NCBI GenBank assembly: GCA_951799445.1 | Contig: OX637295.1 | Span: 13,950,001 to 14,014,000 of the forward strand | Source: Pseudisothecium myosuroides | Taxonomy: Eukaryota; Streptophyta; Bryopsida; Hypnales; Lembophyllaceae | Direction: 5' to 3' | DNA: 64,000 bases | Part shown: positions 60,456 to 64,000 of the stretch, piece after piece | How positions within the stretch are numbered: the stretch's first letter is position 1 | Layout of the letters: every line of letters starts with the position of its first letter | Notes under the pieces: generated by a model | What the model was told of the DNA's origin: nothing | Seen by the model: the letters and a program-made list of their open reading frames with translations, nothing else | Database searches by the model: none | Program-made: the position numbers and the translations under genes

Positions 60456-61036
60456 TCGTCGTCTAAGGGGGAAGCCACACGTCAACAACCAATTTTAAAG
60501 AAGGACCCAGCCCATTAGAACGTCACGACCCTAGGGGGGCCCACAACTCCGCCGTACGGGGGGAGGACCACACACCACGGGTCCTTAGAGAGAGCAAAAG
60601 AGGTCCCCCACTAAGGGAGAAGTACTCGGAGGTTAATACGGACATGTGGATTAGACAACACAATCCTTAAACGCTAAAGACCCCCCGGTGGGCGGCAAAG
60701 CCAAAGCGCGGAGGGGGGAGCTTTAGGAATAGGACAAAACTCAAAGAACTCCCAAGCAAGCTAGCACTTCAAGCAAAGGACTTTAACTGACAAGTTAGCG
60801 ACCCAAGTGACCCAGAAATAAGCCAAATAATACCCAAGACTACTCAAAACTCATAGACACAAAGGAAGAAGGACCCCCAAGACCTTCAAAAGCTGAAAAT
60901 AGAACAACAACGGAGCACCACGTGCTCAAAACACCGTGGAAGTGCCTTTGACTAAAATAGCCAAAAAATCCAACATAAGTTGGATCCACGAACCCAAAAC
61001 ATGAATGGGGGTGGTTTTGGAGAGAAATGAGGGCCC

Positions 61037-61044
61037 TTTTATAG
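61037..61044 (-). promoter_or_regulatory. Minus-strand TATA box, LTR-like
   Basis: CTATAAAAGGGCCCTC reads on the minus strand, a strong plant-type TATA in the presumed retroelement. Confidence 0.35.
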
Positions 61045-64000
61045 GTTTCCCAAGGCCCTCACCTCCCCTCTTTTAACCTAGGTAACCCTATCAACTTGGA
61101 TTTTCATCCTTATCTTTTAGAATTTTCACGTAGTTTGGGTTTTACGCTGGTCCAACACTCTAACTATTGGAGATTAACTCCAAATCAAAAACCGATTGCG
61201 CCATTGGCTTCAGAAGGCCATTTTTTGTCTGGGGATCCCCCTACTCCCTATTCCAACGCCAAAATCCCACCGTAAACTATTGCCAACTGGAGTTAGTAAA
61301 AGAGGTAAAAATCTATTTTTTGGAGGTTACCTTTTCTGACAAAGGTGACTAGCCAGGGTGGTCTGGGAGGTCTTAGGGAGTAAGAAAAGACCCTTCATTG
61401 ACTTCGTTCCGACTTCGTGTGCTCTCGAGACGCCGATCAACTCCACGTAAATCCCGCCGCGTGGATAATTCGAAGGAATGTCGGTGATTCGGCCGTCTCC
61501 CGCTATCGAAACACCATGAAACTCGTCGGGGCGCGTTATTAGCATAAAAGAAACTATCCTAATTTCTAGTGAGATTTTACCGCTACCTGGGTAATTATTG
61601 TGAATTTCCCATCGTGATTTTAGGCGGTTGACCGTCCGGAAGGAGTATTTCTTCAATCCAGAAAATTCCGAAACTTCTTGGAGAACCTCTCATGGGGTTT
61701 CCCAAGAGATTTGCAAGGTCACATCTTCATCTTGCATGTCTTGGTATAGAAGGCAAAAAGATACCTCCGTTGGTTTACCGGCAATCAAGGAATCTTCCGC
61801 ATACGGGAGAATCTTGGCGAATGGATTTCGCTTTCAACTTCCTGGTATGGTTTAGATCCAAGATCACAATCCGATGACCGTAGATTCCTCCACTGGCCTG
61901 TCTTGCAAAAGTGACACCTGCAAGCTAACAATTGGGGTTTCTACTATTCGTCGATGGGACGGGGAAATTGAAACCTCTCTTGGAGAATCTACCTAAGAAT
62001 CTCCCTAGACTTCCCTCAGACCAATTTAGCCCAGCTTGGTGTGGGCGCTAGATTACCCACTGTTGATAATCGAGTGAACACCGACCAGGTTCTATGCCTT
62101 TATTCACATTTTTAATATATGGGGGTGATGTAAGCGCGGTCCACTGTGCCTTCCAAGCAATGGATCTTTTTTGCTAACGTTTCCTAAGTGTCGTGGATGG
62201 CAGCGAATAATTAGCATGCATGTAGTAACTCACAAGGTAACTACAATGCTCAGGGGTAATGGTAAAATTCTAACTCCCTAACTATCTATCCTATGTCGAG
62301 GGTAGACTGGGTAGTTGGCGTCATTTTTAATGTCCCTACTATGTAAAAAGGGGAATCCCTATGTTCCTTCCATGAACCTCTAAGACTATCTTGGATTTTT
62401 GAACTCCACCTAGAAGTTCTACTTTTAAAAGCTATCCCTAAAGTTTCAACTCTTACTCTAACTTTCAACTTCTAAGTGTACTCTAGGTTTTTAGCTTTCC
62501 AAACTAATTAGAGAATTTAACTTCAAAATTTAATGCTACCGTTTGACTTTGTTTTGACTTTTGATTCCGAGTTTTTACTCCTAAACTAACTCTAAAATTT
62601 ACCTTCTAAAGTTAACTCTATGTTTTGACTTTAACTTCAAGTTTTCACTTCCCTATTTTATTCTAAATTTACCTTCTACGTATAACTCTAGGTTTTTGAC
62701 TTTTAACTCTAAATTTTTACTTCTAAAATTAATCCCAAATTTTAACCTCTAGGTTTGACTCTACGTTTTCATTTTTGACTCTAGATTTTTCTACTTCCAA
62801 CTAACTCTAAGATTTTCCCTCTAAATCTAACTATAACTTTTCACTTTTCACTTTAGCTTTTTACTCTAACTTTTTACTTCCCAATTGACTCTAAAGTTTA
62901 ACCTTTAATTTTAATCTTAACTTTTGACTTTAGGTTTTTGACTTTCTACTTCCCAATTTAATCCTATCGTTTTAATCCTAGATTAATTTGAATTTCGAAT
63001 TTCTGACTTCAAGATCTAACTCCTATTTCTACTCGTAATTTCTACCTTCTAATTTTAGTCTAAAGTTTTTACGTTTAATTTCTACTTCTTACTCGAAATT
63101 TTTACTCCTAATTAACCCTAACTTCCTTTTCTAAACTACCCTAAGGTTTCACTGGGAATTTTACCCCCTAAGTTAAACTTCCAAATTAATTCTACTTTTT
63201 AGCTTCCCAAAGTTAACTCTAGATTTTGACCTTAGAATTTTAACTTTAAGAAATAAAAATGTAAATTGATTCGAATTCTACCCGCTAATTAATCCCTAAT
63301 TCTAATCCTAAATTATCTTGCTAATTTAAACCCCTAAGTTCCGTCCATGATTCTTTTTGGATGAATTTTACTCAAAATTCCTCCGTCCTACCCCCTACCG
63401 CTTAACTTAGCCTAACGCGGTCAGTTTACAGTCGAATCTTAATTATGAGATGTTTTCGGAAACTTCTATTCCTAATCTATAACTTTTTGAATCTAAACTT
63501 CTAATTTGCACTAATCTCGGATGCTAATCACGCTCTAAGGGCTGATTAGGAAAATAAATGCTAATTAGGGAGAAAACATCAAAGATTAAATCAAAAACTC
63601 ACCTCTTCACTACCGGTGTCGGAAATAATTTCGTCCATGTCCACGTGTACATCCTCACGCTCCATGGTAGTCTTTGGCTTTGTTTTGTATTTTTTCCAAG
63701 CTCACTGTTTATTTAGAAAATGTTACAATTTTTGATGATCTAAACTCTCTCTTTCCCTTCCTCCTTTCTTTTCTTTCTTCCTCTTTCTTCTACACTAACA
63801 CTATTCCACCTAAGCTTTTATGAGTCTTACACTATGGTTTCAAACTCCGAGAAGGGTTTAAATGCTCCTCCTACCCTCTTACACAACTTTGCTTTGTGTC
63901 ATCCTAATCCTCCTCTCAACGGTCACCACAAATTTCCAAGATTTCTTTCTAAAGCCTACCTAGCCTAAACCTAGGTCACTATTTATCATCTCTCACCTTT

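Larger units (their letters stand above)
58150..63990 (-). mobile_element. LTR-retrotransposon-like region without pol
   Basis: An about 30-bp block, TGTGCCTTCCAAGCAATGGATCTTTT (interrupted here: TGTGCCTTCCAAG, CAATGGATCTTTT), occurs at about 58,187 and 62,139 in the same orientation. Each is followed by 1-1.8 kb of peculiar pyrimidine-rich DNA made of CTAANTTTNACTTCTA-like strings. Next to each copy is GGCGCTAGA-type sequence (58,174 and 62,043, opposite orientations) that could belong to a primer-binding region. A minus-strand TATAAAA lies at 61,037-61,044. No gag, protease, RT or integrase is recognisable. The block may be two diverged LTRs with a non-autonomous interior. Confidence 0.35.

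Overview
The window is nuclear DNA of a land plant with an AT-rich, transposon-rich genome. This rests on a multi-exon plant beta-carbonic anhydrase, a spliced DUF1218 four-helix membrane protein gene (a land-plant family), a polycistronic box C/D snoRNA gene behind a telo-box/TATA promoter, a CACTA (En/Spm) transposon and many MITEs. The species cannot be named from the sequence. Only about 6 kb is convincing host gene; the rest is repeat or unassigned spacer.

Layout. 1-20.5 kb is AT-rich spacer with small inverted-repeat elements and no credible gene. The main repeat here is a family of about 920-936 bp elements, always bounded by TTAA, with ends CCCCTAAAGG...CCTTTAGGGG and no coding capacity. 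Copies lie at 5.4, 11.4, 17.7, 26.0, 28.5 and 39.4 kb, some nested in or carrying other elements. 21.3-24.7 kb holds the beta-carbonic anhydrase gene (eight coding exons, plus strand), followed at once by nested inverted-repeat elements. 25.7-34.2 kb is repeat-derived, with a 0.7 kb segmental duplication and a perfect 23-bp hairpin. 34.3-36.0 kb holds the DUF1218 gene (three exons, plus strand). Convergent to it, 36.5-37.5 kb holds four box C/D snoRNAs on the minus strand; one guide matches 15 nt of the conserved 18S rRNA segment CCCUUAGAUGUUCUG.

41.76 to about 58 kb is a CACTA-type region. It has a CACTACAAGAAAA terminus, subterminal GTGACTTC-type repeats, tandem arrays, and a minus-strand TNP2 transposase gene whose 3.34 kb spliced frame is intact except for three single-codon stops. 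Inside it lie a decayed gag-like or plant-mobile-domain-like gene (48.9-50.7 kb), a plus-strand transcription unit of unknown product with a TGACGTCA/TATA promoter (46.5-47.1 kb), and minisatellites. 58.1-64 kb looks like LTR-retrotransposon sequence without recognisable pol.

The host genes show no shared pathway. The carbonic anhydrase is a metabolic enzyme, the DUF1218 protein is probably an endomembrane or cell-wall factor, and the snoRNA cluster serves ribosome biogenesis. The most notable items are the previously unflagged snoRNA operon, the TTAA-flanked non-autonomous element family, and the nearly intact but stop-interrupted CACTA transposase.
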